Shown in pieces: positions 51,105-59,281 of a DNA stretch of 64,000 bases (positions are counted from its first letter, which is position 1; every line of letters begins with the position of its first letter). This DNA is from Nocardia cyriacigeorgica (GTDB taxonomy: Bacteria > Actinomycetota > Actinomycetes > Mycobacteriales > Mycobacteriaceae): positions 248,001 to 312,000 of the forward strand of contig NZ_VBUT01000006.1 in NCBI RefSeq assembly GCF_005863245.1, given 5' to 3'. Made by a program: the position numbers and the translations under genes. The notes beneath the pieces are model-generated. The model had not been told where the DNA came from. It was given only the letters and a program-made list of their open reading frames with translations, and ran no database searches.

Positions 51105-52366
51105 TGATCACCGCTGACACGACGATCTTCGACGCACTGGAATCGAATGTGCGTGGTTACTGCCGCTCCTGGCCCACGGTTTTCGAAACCGCCAAAGGCG
51201 CCTGGCTGCGTGACGAAGAGGGCAAGGATTTTCTCGATTTCTTCGCCGGCGCCGGCGCCCTGAACTACGGGCACAACAATCCCATCCTCAAGAAGGCCCT
51301 CATCGATTACATCGCCTCCGACGGTGTGACGCACGGGCTGGATATGTCCACCGTCGCCAAGCGGAAACTGCTGGAAACCGTGCGCGATACGCTGCTGGCT
51401 CCGCGCGGGCTGGACTACAAGGTGCAGTTCCCCGGGCCGACCGGCGCCAATGCCGTCGAGGCCGCGCTGAAGCTGGCCCGCAAGGTCACCGGCCGCCAGA
51501 CCGTGCTCAGCTTCACCAACGCCTTCCACGGCATGACCCTGGGCGCGCTGTCGGTGACCGGTAACGCCGCCAAGCGCGCGGGTGCCGGCGTGCCGCTCAA
51601 CCATGCCACGCCGATGCCCTACGACGGCTATTTCGACGGCACCACCGCCGACTTCCAGTGGATGGAGCGGGTGCTCGACGACTCCTCCTCGGGCCTGGAC
51701 CGTCCGGCCGCCGTCATCGTGGAGACCGTGCAGGGTGAGGGTGGAGTGAACCTGGCGCGGGCGGAGTGGCTGCGGCACCTGGCCAGCCTGTGCGAGGCGC
51801 GCGGCATCCTGCTCATCGTCGACGATGTGCAGATGGGCTGCGGGCGCACCGGCCCGTTCTTCTCCTTCGAGTCGGCGGGCATCACCCCCGATATCGTCAC
51901 CCTGTCCAAGTCGATCGGCGGCTACGGCCTGCCGATGGCGCTGGTGCTGTTCAAGCCCGAGCACGACGTCTGGGCCCCGGGTGAGCACAACGGCACTTTC
52001 CGCGGCAACAACCCGTCCTTCGTGACCGCGCAGGTGGCGCTCGAGCACTACTGGTCCGACGGCGCGCTGCAAGCCGCCACCGAGGCCAAGGGTGAGCAGA
52101 TCGCCCAGGCCTTCGGCGCGATCAGCGAGGGCCTGCCGGGCATTTCGACCCGCGGGCGCGGCCTGGTGCACGGCCTGGTCTTCGACGACGCCTCGCAGGC
52201 GGGCAAGGTCTGCCAGGTCGCGTTCGAACGCGGCCTGCTGGCTGAGACCTCCGGCGCCTCCGACGAGGTCGTGAAGCTGCTGCCCCCCTTGACCATCACC
52301 GAGGACGAGCTCGACCATGGATTGCAGATCCTGACCGGCGCAGTCCACACCGTCTGCGGCGCCTGA
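51101..52366 (+). CDS. ectB: Diaminobutyrate-2-oxoglutarate transaminase (EctB)
   Basis: This class III PLP aminotransferase makes L-2,4-diaminobutyrate from aspartate semialdehyde. The 421-residue protein has the PLP phosphate site GPTGANAVEAALKLARK, aspartate in LLIVDDVQMGCGRTG (about 238-251), and the Schiff-base Lys270 (TLSKSIGGYG). Near-full family length. ATG 51101 overlaps the ectA stop; ATG 51104 is the next codon. Confidence 0.97.
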   Translation: MMITADTTIFDALESNVRGYCRSWPTVFETAKGAWLRDEEGKDFLDFFAGAGALNYGHNNPILKKALIDYIASDGVTHGLDMSTVAKRKLLETVRDTLLAPRGLDYKVQFPGPTGANAVEAALKLARKVTGRQTVLSFTNAFHGMTLGALSVTGNAAKRAGAGVPLNHATPMPYDGYFDGTTADFQWMERVLDDSSSGLDRPAAVIVETVQGEGGVNLARAEWLRHLASLCEARGILLIVDDVQMGCGRTGPFFSFESAGITPDIVTLSKSIGGYGLPMALVLFKPEHDVWAPGEHNGTFRGNNPSFVTAQVALEHYWSDGALQAATEAKGEQIAQAFGAISEGLPGISTRGRGLVHGLVFDDASQAGKVCQVAFERGLLAETSGASDEVVKLLPPLTITEDELDHGLQILTGAVHTVCGA

Positions 52367-52377
52367 GGAGGCCACCC

Positions 52378-52773
52378 ATGATCGTGCGTACCACCGAAGA
52401 AATCACCGGAACCGACCGCGATGTGGCCGGCACCGGCTGGCGCAGCAAGCGGATCGTGCTCGGCGGTGACCGGGTGGGGTTCTCCTTCCACGAGACCACC
52501 ATCGAGGCAGGAACGACCCACGTCTTCCACTACCAGAACCACATCGAAGCGGTCTGGCTGGTCGAGGGCGAGGGCACCCTGACCGATCTGACCAACAACC
52601 AGACCTACGAACTGGGCCCCGGTTCGATGTATCTGCTCGACGGCCATGAAAAGCACCAGCTCGAGGTGCGTACCCGGATGCGCATGATGTGCGTGTTCAA
52701 TCCGCCGGTCACCGGGCAGGAGGTTCACGACGAGAACGGCGTCTATCCGTTGGTCGCCGTTCCGGCCAGCTGA
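52378..52773 (+). CDS. ectC: L-ectoine synthase (EctC)
   Basis: EctC closes N-acetyl-diaminobutyrate to ectoine by loss of water. The 131-residue cupin has IVRTTEEITGTDRDVAGTGW, the metal-site region FHYQNHIEAVWLVEGEG and LLDGHEKHQLEVRT, as in all EctC proteins. It starts 11 bases after ectB behind a GAGGAGGCC site. Likely an Fe- or Zn-binding cytoplasmic dimer. Confidence 0.97.
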   Translation: MIVRTTEEITGTDRDVAGTGWRSKRIVLGGDRVGFSFHETTIEAGTTHVFHYQNHIEAVWLVEGEGTLTDLTNNQTYELGPGSMYLLDGHEKHQLEVRTRMRMMCVFNPPVTGQEVHDENGVYPLVAVPAS

Positions 52774-52787
52774 GAAAGGACGCGACG

Positions 52788-53660
52788 TTGGCACATCACC
52801 GGATCGATCACTACCCGACCCGCACCCCGGAACCGGCGCCGCACCTCGAGCGCCACGACGCGACGGTGTGGGGTCGAATCGAGGCACCCGAGCTCGCCGG
52901 ATTCGACACCGACGGGTACACGATCCTTGACCAGTTGATCACCCCGGAGGAAGTCGCGCGCTTCGCCGGGGAGATCGGCCGGCTCGCCGGCGATCCCGCA
53001 CTGCGCGGCGACGAGCGGGTGATTGTGGAGAAATCCTCGAATCAGGTGCGATCGGTGTTCGAGGTGCACAAGCTCAGTTCCGCGATCGCGGAACTGGCGG
53101 CCGAGCCGCGGGTGGCGGGGCTGGCCCGCCAGATCCTCGGGTCGGAGGTCTATCTGCACCAGAGCCGGGTGAACTATCTGCCCGGCTTCGGTGGGACGGG
53201 CTTCTACTGGCACTCCGATTTCGAGACCTGGCACGCCGAAGACGGCATGCCGTCCCCGCGCGCGGTCAGCATCTCCATCGCACTGACCGACAACTACCCG
53301 TTCAACGGCAGCCTGATGGTGATGCCGGGTTCGCACCGCACCTTCGTGCCGTGCCAGGGTGCGACACCGGCCGATCACTATCGGGAATCGTTGCGGGAGC
53401 AGCAGATCGGGGTGCCGTCCCAGGCCGATATCGAGGACCTGGCGCACAAGTACGGGATCGCGCAGTTCACCGGGCGGGCCGGGTCGGCGCTGGTGTTCGA
53501 TTCGAACATCATGCACGGGTCGGCCAACAACATCACGCCGTTCCCGCGCTCGAACATCTTCCTGGTGTTCAACAGCGTGGAGAACACCCTGGAGGAGCCG
53601 TTCGCGGCTCCGGCGCGGCGCCCGACCTACATCGCCAGCCGCGATTTCACGCCGATCTGA
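52788..53660 (+). CDS. ectD: Ectoine 5-hydroxylase (EctD)
   Basis: EctD converts ectoine to 5-hydroxyectoine using iron(II), oxygen and 2-oxoglutarate. The 290-residue protein has iron ligands His142, Asp144 (YWHSDFETWH) and His243 (SNIMHGSANN), and the ectoine-binding YLHQSRVNYLPGFGGTGFYW. The start is TTG 52788, 15 bases after ectC behind AAAGGA; the longer frame overlapping ectC is rejected. Terminated by the hairpin at 53681. Confidence 0.95.
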   Translation: MAHHRIDHYPTRTPEPAPHLERHDATVWGRIEAPELAGFDTDGYTILDQLITPEEVARFAGEIGRLAGDPALRGDERVIVEKSSNQVRSVFEVHKLSSAIAELAAEPRVAGLARQILGSEVYLHQSRVNYLPGFGGTGFYWHSDFETWHAEDGMPSPRAVSISIALTDNYPFNGSLMVMPGSHRTFVPCQGATPADHYRESLREQQIGVPSQADIEDLAHKYGIAQFTGRAGSALVFDSNIMHGSANNITPFPRSNIFLVFNSVENTLEEPFAAPARRPTYIASRDFTPI

Positions 53661-53680
53661 GCCGACGGTCGCGTCCTGAC

Positions 53681-53714
53681 GGCGGCGGGAAGGGAATCCA
53701 CCCTTCCCGCCGCC
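53681..53714. terminator. Bidirectional terminator between ectD and erm
   Basis: GGCGGCGGGAAGGG (53681-53694) pairs perfectly with CCCTTCCCGCCGCC (53701-53714) around the loop AATCCA. It lies 20 bases past the ectD stop and nine bases past the erm stop, so it can end both convergent units. Confidence 0.9.
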
Positions 53715-53722
53715 GCTGCGTG

Positions 53723-54538
53723 TCACCGGGCGGGTGCGGGCACGCGGCGCAGGTGGCGGTACAGGGTGATCCAGCTGTCCGGGTGCACCAGCCCCACCGG
53801 TTCGTCCACCTCGATTCCCGCTGCGGCGCAGGCCGAGCGGACCGCAGTGGCGGGGAAGCGGCGGCGCAGTGACGCCGCCAGCGATCCGCCGACACCGGAG
53901 AAGCCGAGTTCGACCAGCGTGCGGTAGTCGGCCGCTGACGGGCCGGTCAGCAGCGGGTGGGGGCGGCGGGCCAGGCGCAGGATGGCGGCGTCGACCTGGG
54001 GGACCGGGTCGAAGCTGCCACGGCCGATATGCGGGCCGAGCGTCATCGTCATCGCGGGCCAATGGGTGACGGTCAATTTGCTCCACCGGTGGTAATCGCC
54101 GGAGTGCTTGCGCGCGAACTCGCGCTGGGTGAGCAACGTCGCCGAGCTGAGGTGATCGGCGTCCAGGCACCAGCGCAGGATGTCGGTGCTGATCCCGAAG
54201 GGGATGTTGGCGATCACCGCGAACGGCACGGTGGGTGCGATCGCGCGACGGAAGTCGTTGTGGATCACCCGGATTCGCGGATCGCCCGCGTAACGGGCGC
54301 GCAGTCGACGAGCGTAGTAGCGGTCTTTCTCGTAGGCGATCACCCGGTAGCCGTGGTCGAGGAGCCGACGGGTCAGCATGCCGTCCCCGGCGCCGATCTC
54401 CAGCACCAGGTCCCCGGGGTCGACGCAGGCCGCGCGCACGATGGTCTGCGCGGCGCGCGGGTCGGCGAGGAAATTCTGCGACAGCTGCTTACGCGTGCTC
54501 GTGCCGCGGGCATGCGGGGGGAAACGTTTGCGGGACAT
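53723..54538 (-). CDS. erm: Erm-type 23S rRNA adenine-N6 methyltransferase (macrolide resistance)
   Basis: The enzyme methylates A2058 of 23S rRNA and blocks binding of macrolides, lincosamides and streptogramin B. The 271-residue protein has RKQLSQNFLADPRAAQTIV at the N-terminus, SAM motif EIGAGDG (47-53), motif IV NIPF (111-114) with NIPFGISTDILRWCL, and LLTQREFARKHSGDYHRWSKLTV, typical of actinobacterial Erm rather than KsgA. The ATG at 54538 sits behind GGAGGA. A 34-codon leader with an RLR motif and hairpins lies upstream, so expression is probably drug-inducible. Confidence 0.9.
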   Translation of the reverse strand: MSRKRFPPHARGTSTRKQLSQNFLADPRAAQTIVRAACVDPGDLVLEIGAGDGMLTRRLLDHGYRVIAYEKDRYYARRLRARYAGDPRIRVIHNDFRRAIAPTVPFAVIANIPFGISTDILRWCLDADHLSSATLLTQREFARKHSGDYHRWSKLTVTHWPAMTMTLGPHIGRGSFDPVPQVDAAILRLARRPHPLLTGPSAADYRTLVELGFSGVGGSLAASLRRRFPATAVRSACAAAGIEVDEPVGLVHPDSWITLYRHLRRVPAPAR

Positions 54539-54557
54539 GGAGTCCTCCGAATGGAGT

Positions 54558-54585
54558 GGACGAATCAGGAAGGCGTGATTCGCCC
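54558..54585 (-). promoter_or_regulatory. erm: Attenuator-type hairpin near the erm ribosome site
   Basis: On the transcript strand GGGCGAATCA and TGATTCGTCC (complement of 54576-54585 and 54558-54567) pair over ten bases with one G-U, just ahead of the erm GGAGGA. A second stem (54620-54629 with 54652-54660, one bulge) overlaps the end of the leader. Such alternative stems are the basis of erm translational or transcriptional attenuation; the folding is my own hand pairing. Confidence 0.6.
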
Positions 54586-54660
54586 GGACCCATGCCAGGG
54601 CACGTGGAGACGACGGTTACCAGAACCGCGGGGGAGTGTTCGACGCGATCAGCGGTCTGG

Positions 54661-54765
54661 TCAGCGCGCGATGCGGTGCACAGGCAGGGCCCGGGCCACC
54701 GTGCGCAGGCGGATGAAGTACACGCCGGCCGCGCACACCGCGTGCTGACCTGTGATGCCACTCAT
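54661..54765 (-). CDS. erm leader peptide with RLR arrest motif
   Basis: A 34-codon frame from ATG 54765 ends 122 bases before erm. It reads MSGITGQHAVCAAGV then YFIRLRTVARAL. The Arg19-Leu20-Arg21 triplet is the +x+ motif at which macrolide-bound ribosomes stall, as in ErmD leaders, and FIRLRTxxR closely resembles the FLRLRTNR of ErmX leaders. No strong ribosome site is visible before this ATG; a GTG just before the YFIRLR segment is another possible start. Stalling should free the erm ribosome site. Confidence 0.7.
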   Translation of the reverse strand: MSGITGQHAVCAAGVYFIRLRTVARALPVHRIAR

Positions 54766-54817
54766 GCCGGTCACGGTAAACGCGCGCCTGAGGTCGCGTC
54801 CACCGAATTTCCGGCGT

Positions 54818-55804
54818 TCACACCGCGCGCCGCGACAGCGATTCCGCCACGGTCTTCGCGGTGATCGCGCGCGTGCGCCACAACTGTGCCTCGGTGGTGG
54901 CGCCGCGCCGCTCCAGCAGTTCGGCCAGCCCCGCCATCGCCCGCACACCCCGCTGCTCGGCCGCGATGCGCCAGCAGCGTTCGGCCTCGTCGAACTCGCC
55001 CTGGCGGAACCGCACCACGCCGAGGTCGTAGGCGGCCGCACCATGCCCACCGGCCGCCGCCTGCGACCACAGCTCGCACGCCTGCTCCTCTTCGCCCCGG
55101 GCGAACATCGCGACACCGAGCTCGTAGAGCGCACTGCGGTAGTCGCGTCGGCCGGGCGAGTCGGCATCGGAGTTCAGCGGGGATTCGGCGCTCGCCGGGG
55201 CACCCGAGGGACGGCGGGTGCCGGCGGCACGGACGATGCGCGGCGCCGATCCGCCCGCCGCGGGCATCGGGGTGGTGTCGGCGGACGCGGCGCTGACCTC
55301 CACCACCAGGTCGGCGAAATGCGGTGGGCCCGCGCCCAGGCTGCACCACAACACGATGCGCCCGCTCGCGGCGCGTTCGACGACGATGCCGTAGTTGCCC
55401 GACCAGGACCGGGCGGTCCCGTCGGCATCGCGCCAGACCGGCGTCAGCGAATACAGCGCCCCACGGTTCGCCGCCGACAGTTCGACGGTGATCCCGCGTT
55501 CGAGGGCATCACGCCAGACGTCCACCCCCGCCAGCTTGCGCCGGTCGACGCCTACATAGCCGTCGACCATGGACAGCCCCATGCCGAGCCCGCGCAATCC
55601 AGGCGGCGGTGTCGCCGACAGCAGGGTCAGCGTGAGGGTGGTGGCCGAACCGGTGAGCTGTTCGGTGTACATCGGATACACCATGCTGCCGTGCCAGTCG
55701 ATCGGGTCGGCGCTGCGATAGCGGGCGGCCAACGGTAGTTCGGGCCCGGCGACCGAAGGTGTGCCGGTCGCCGGTGCGACCGCGGACGTAACCGGTTCGA
55801 TCAT
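54818..55804 (-). CDS. Sel1/TPR-repeat protein with N-terminal beta-sandwich-like domain
   Basis: The 328-residue protein has an N-terminal region (about 30-180) of beta character with WHGSMVYPMYTEQLTGSATT and GLSMVDGYVGVDRRKLAGVD, a variable linker (about 180-225), and C-terminal alpha-alpha repeats (SALYELGVAMFARGEEEQAC, AAYDLGVVRFRQGEFDEAER, GLAELLERRGATTEAQLW) in the spacing of Sel1/TPR units. ATG 55804; the GTG at 55837 is an alternative. It follows the Ser/Thr kinase on the same strand (94 bases), so it may be a partner or substrate. No known function. Confidence 0.75.
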   Translation of the reverse strand: MIEPVTSAVAPATGTPSVAGPELPLAARYRSADPIDWHGSMVYPMYTEQLTGSATTLTLTLLSATPPPGLRGLGMGLSMVDGYVGVDRRKLAGVDVWRDALERGITVELSAANRGALYSLTPVWRDADGTARSWSGNYGIVVERAASGRIVLWCSLGAGPPHFADLVVEVSAASADTTPMPAAGGSAPRIVRAAGTRRPSGAPASAESPLNSDADSPGRRDYRSALYELGVAMFARGEEEQACELWSQAAAGGHGAAAYDLGVVRFRQGEFDEAERCWRIAAEQRGVRAMAGLAELLERRGATTEAQLWRTRAITAKTVAESLSRRAV

Positions 55805-55898
55805 GTCTAGCCCCGCCTTTCCCCGATACCCGATCACCGCGCTCGACCCCGCGCGGCGGCTATACCGTACTCGCCGAAGCGTGCGATTTCGCGGCGTT

Positions 55899-58148
55899 TC
55901 AGTGGGTGACGATGCGTTCGAGCGCGGCCAGATCCCGCTCCAGCATCCGGAACAACCAGTACACGCCGACGAAGGCCAGCGCCCCGCCGAAGCACAGCAC
56001 CCGCAGCGGCACGATCACCGAATCGATATCGGCCGACGGGATGAAGGTCACCCCGGCCGCGCCGAGCAGCGGCACCGCGGCGGCGACGGTCAGGAAATAG
56101 GTGCTGCGCCGGTCCAGTGCGCGCAGCTGCCTGCTGTCGTCGGCGCCGAGCCCGCCCAGCGGAAGGAACGCCGGATACAAGCAGCGCACCGCGTAGAAAC
56201 TCACCAGGAAGTACGGGTACGCCATGGCGATCGCACCGCAGACGATCTGGGTGAGGAAGAAATGCGCCGACGATTCGGCGCTGATCTGGCTGCCGGACAG
56301 CTGCACCGACACCGGCACCGCGATACCGGTGATCACCCACAGCACGAAGCAGGTGAGCACATTGCGGCTGGCCAGTTGCAGGGTGTCGGAGCGGGCGCGT
56401 GCCAGCGCCGCCGCGTCGTAGGCCTTGCCGTGGCGCAGCCCGTACATGATCAGCCACAGATGCATCACCAGCGCGATGGTCACGATCGCGCCGATCAGGA
56501 AGCCGACGCCGTAGCTGGTCCAGGCGACGCGGTCGAAGGTCCGTTGCGCGTCGGCGTCGAGTTTGCTGATGATCAGCGTCCGGTTGTGGTTGTAGCTGTA
56601 GAGAATCGCCAGCAGGTTGGGCACCGCGATGGCCAGCGCCATGATCGGATGCACCCAGCTGCGGGCCCGCAGCCGCGCGCTGCCCGGCGGCGGGTCCACC
56701 AGATCGCGGGCACGCGCGTCCAGGCACACCTGCAACTGCTGGGCCATATCGGCCCCGCGTTCCCAGCGTTTGGCCGGATCCGGTTCCAGCGCCCGCACCA
56801 GCGCGCGTTGCAGGGCGGCGGGCGTGCCGGGCGGCAGATCGGCGTAGGGCAGATCCTGTGGGCTGTGCGCGCGCCGGTCCAGCATCGAGTCCAGGGCCGT
56901 GCGATCACCGCCGGTGGCGTTCTCGTCGCCGAAGGGTTTGCGCCCGGTCAGCAACTCCCACAGCACCACCGCCAGCGAGTACAGGTCACTGCGGGTGTCG
57001 AGGTCGGCGGCGGCGGTGGGCCGGTCCGGATGCACCACCGACAGCTGTTCGGGCGACATATAGGCCAGCGAGCCGCCGAAATAGGCGACCGGACTGTCAC
57101 CGGAGACGTTGCCGCTGAAGCTGATATTGAAATCGGCCAGCTTCGGCACACCCTCGGCGGTCAGCAGCACATTGGCCGGTTTGACGTCGCGATGCAGCAC
57201 ACCGACCCCGCCCGCGTAGTCCAGCGCCTGAGCGAGCCGGCGACCCAGCCACGCCACCGTCTCGGGCCAGGACAGCTTCGCCAGTTCGGCACGCACCGGC
57301 GATTCGGCCGGCTGGATCTCGCCCTTGCCCGCGAGCACGGAGTCGATGACGTCGAGTAGCAGCTGTCCGTTGCGCTGCGCCACCGGTGTGTTGCGCACCC
57401 GCTCCAGCACCGTGAGCAGGGTGCCGCCGGGCACGTACTGCATGTACAGCAGCCGCAACCCGGGTCCGTCGATCACGCGCTGATCGAACACGCGCACGAT
57501 GTAGTCGTGGTCGAGCTGGGCCAGCGTCTGCGGTTCGGTGCCCTTGTCACGGGAGATCTTCACCGCCACCAGCCGCTGCATGGACCGCTGCCGGGCCAGG
57601 AAGACGCGGGCGAACGCGCCGCGCCCGAGGCTGGTCATCAGATCGAAGTCGTCGATGCGCTGACCGACCTCGAGCTCATCCAGATTCGCCGGTTCGGCCC
57701 GCCCGCCGAGCAGCGTGCTGTGATAGTCCTCGGTGGTCAGCAGTTGCGAAAGTTGTTCGGCCTGTTCGGGATAGGCGGCGGTGTACTCGTCGACGTCTAC
57801 CGAGCTACCCGAGCGGCGGCGGTGGTGGAACTCTTCGTAGATCAGGTCCGGCGGCAGCGGCCAGGTCCGCAGCTCGGGTAGTTCGTCGACGTACTCGGCC
57901 AGCCGTTTCGGCGCGGTGCCGCGCTGCCAGCGGTTGGCCAGATCGATCTTGATCAGTTCGATCAGCGAGACCCGCCGGATCGCGGGCGCGTCGGGGAGAT
58001 AACTGCGCAGCTCCGGCGGGCTGTCGCCCTCCTGCCAGGCCTGGGCGAATCGTTCGACGACCTCGGCGACCTGGTTGCCACGCGATGTCTCCGGCGACCG
58101 GTCGGACTGGACGGTCACCCCGGAGGCAGGCGGGGCGGAGTGCGCCAT
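55899..58148 (-). CDS. Membrane-bound Ser/Thr protein kinase with planctomycete-like N-terminus
   Basis: The 749-residue protein has a novel N-terminal region (about 25-130; VVERFAQAWQEGDSPPELRS, LIELIKIDLANRWQRG, EYTAAYPEQAEQL) like that of planctomycete kinases, a kinase domain (about 165-480: P-loop GRGAFARV 175-182, Lys197, HRDVKPAN 319-326, MSPE 364-367) and about six C-terminal membrane helices (510-735). The DFG motif is DFN (339-341), but all catalytic residues otherwise remain, so activity is likely. No external sensor domain is seen. Confidence 0.88.
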   Translation of the reverse strand: MAHSAPPASGVTVQSDRSPETSRGNQVAEVVERFAQAWQEGDSPPELRSYLPDAPAIRRVSLIELIKIDLANRWQRGTAPKRLAEYVDELPELRTWPLPPDLIYEEFHHRRRSGSSVDVDEYTAAYPEQAEQLSQLLTTEDYHSTLLGGRAEPANLDELEVGQRIDDFDLMTSLGRGAFARVFLARQRSMQRLVAVKISRDKGTEPQTLAQLDHDYIVRVFDQRVIDGPGLRLLYMQYVPGGTLLTVLERVRNTPVAQRNGQLLLDVIDSVLAGKGEIQPAESPVRAELAKLSWPETVAWLGRRLAQALDYAGGVGVLHRDVKPANVLLTAEGVPKLADFNISFSGNVSGDSPVAYFGGSLAYMSPEQLSVVHPDRPTAAADLDTRSDLYSLAVVLWELLTGRKPFGDENATGGDRTALDSMLDRRAHSPQDLPYADLPPGTPAALQRALVRALEPDPAKRWERGADMAQQLQVCLDARARDLVDPPPGSARLRARSWVHPIMALAIAVPNLLAILYSYNHNRTLIISKLDADAQRTFDRVAWTSYGVGFLIGAIVTIALVMHLWLIMYGLRHGKAYDAAALARARSDTLQLASRNVLTCFVLWVITGIAVPVSVQLSGSQISAESSAHFFLTQIVCGAIAMAYPYFLVSFYAVRCLYPAFLPLGGLGADDSRQLRALDRRSTYFLTVAAAVPLLGAAGVTFIPSADIDSVIVPLRVLCFGGALAFVGVYWLFRMLERDLAALERIVTH

Positions 58149-58243
58149 GTGCGCATCGTAACGCCGTCAGCGGTGGTGCGTCGGGTTCTTCCCGGGTCGC
58201 GTCGTGGTGCCGGCGCCTGGTCGTCGTTCGGGCGCGGTGGCCG

Positions 58244-58663
58244 TCAGCCGAAGAGCTCGACCAGCTCGGTCTTGCCGAACATGGTCGCGGCCTCGCGCGC
58301 GGAGGGAGTTCCGGCATCCGGATCGGCGCCCGCCGCCAGCAGATCGCGCACGATCTCGGTCTCACCCTTGAACACCACCCCGGCCAGCGGGGTCTGGCCG
58401 CGGTCGTTGGCGCGGTCGGGGTCGGCGCCGCGGGCCAGCAGCACGCCGACCGCCTCGCGGTGACCGTGGTAGGCGGCCAGCATGAGCAGAGTGTCGCCGC
58501 GCTCGTTGGTGAGGTTCACCGGCACACCGGCGTCGAGGTAGGCGGCCAGCTGAGCTGCCGCACCGGTGCGCGCCAGGGCGAAGACCGCGGTGGCCAGTTC
58601 GACCAGTTCGGGGTCGATCTCGGGGTCGCCGGAATCGGGAGCAGGGCCGTTGTCCGCAGTCAC
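58244..58663 (-). CDS. Ankyrin-repeat protein
   Basis: The 139-residue protein has two to three ankyrin repeats (RGDTLLMLAAYHGHREAVGV, LLARGADPDRANDRGQTPLA, KGETEIVRDLLAAGADPDAG). Each has the TxLxxAAxxG-type core. It lacks signal or membrane segments and probably mediates protein contacts in the cytoplasm. It precedes the kinase gene on the same strand by 95 bases; joint function is possible but unproven. Confidence 0.9.
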   Translation of the reverse strand: MTADNGPAPDSGDPEIDPELVELATAVFALARTGAAAQLAAYLDAGVPVNLTNERGDTLLMLAAYHGHREAVGVLLARGADPDRANDRGQTPLAGVVFKGETEIVRDLLAAGADPDAGTPSAREAATMFGKTELVELFG

Positions 58664-58706
58664 CGCTCCATTACTACCAGCCGTAGCCGACAGTTCCGGA
58701 CATGCC

Positions 58707-58737
58707 GGCGGCCTCCGGCGCGGGACCGGAGGCCGCC
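58707..58737 (-). terminator. Terminator hairpin after the 36-codon gene
   Basis: GGCGGCCTCCGG (58707-58718) pairs perfectly with CCGGAGGCCGCC (58726-58737) around a seven-base loop. It begins nine bases after the stop of the small minus-strand ORF and precedes the ankyrin gene by 43 bases. Confidence 0.75.
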
Positions 58738-58745
58738 GCCGCGCA

Positions 58746-58856
58746 TCACTGGATGATCGCGCAGCCTTCTCCTGCCGAAATCGAGCAGACCAGCCAGGAC
58801 AGGGCCATCAGGATGGCCTCGATCGGGTTCGACGGGACGACGGTCGGATGAACCAT
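58746..58856 (-). CDS. 36-residue peptide gene with its own terminator
   Basis: The frame from ATG 58856 has an AAGAGG site seven bases upstream and ends just before a strong terminator, so it appears as an independent mini-gene. The peptide MVHPTVVPSNPIEAIL continues MALSWLVCSISAGEGCAIIQ, with two cysteines in a Ser/Gly-rich hydrophobic tail. This layout could suit a small membrane peptide or a precursor of a modified peptide, but no modifying enzyme is nearby. Function unknown. Confidence 0.5.
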   Translation of the reverse strand: MVHPTVVPSNPIEAILMALSWLVCSISAGEGCAIIQ

Positions 58857-59056
58857 GGGAGAACCTCTTATGTGTCGGCGCGAGTTGACGTGACCCCCAC
58901 TGACTACAGCGTCGAGGCTGCGGCACCCGTTACACCAGCGGCAGGGGCGTTGACAGCCGGACGGTCCCGCCCATTCGCGCACGGGTCGTTACCCGGTTGC
59001 GCGGGTACGCAGCGGTCATACTGAGGCAAAGCCCTGTCGGGTAGATGGGAGTGGCC

Positions 59057-59281
59057 ATGAATTCCACCGAGAAGCGCTCGTTCTTGCAGCGAGTATCGCC
59101 CACTCAATGGCTGGCGCTGGTGCTGACGATCCTGGCCGTCGTCTTCATCCTGCAAAACCGCAGCAAAGTGTCGATCGACATCCTGGCCATCACCATCACC
59201 TCACCCATGTGGGTGGCGCTATTGGCGATCTTCGTCGTCGGCTGGGCCGCCGGCGTGCTCACCATGCGTCGTCGCCGCTGA
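59057..59281 (+). CDS. LapA-domain (DUF1049) small membrane protein
   Basis: The 74-residue protein has two membrane helices (about 16-34 and 47-66) with the conserved FILQNRSKVSIDILAITITSP between them, the typical LapA-family pattern (xxxQNxxxVxxxxL). Function in actinobacteria is unknown. ATG 59057 follows GGGAGTGG. Its last 63 bases overlap the convergent hydrolase gene on the other strand. Confidence 0.85.
   Translation: MNSTEKRSFLQRVSPTQWLALVLTILAVVFILQNRSKVSIDILAITITSPMWVALLAIFVVGWAAGVLTMRRRR

Noticed and set aside
53723..54538. KsgA (16S rRNA dimethyltransferase) as identity of the methyltransferase
   Set aside because: The REFARKHSGDYHRWSKLTV region and the RLR leader upstream fit Erm; KsgA is a housekeeping gene without such a leader.
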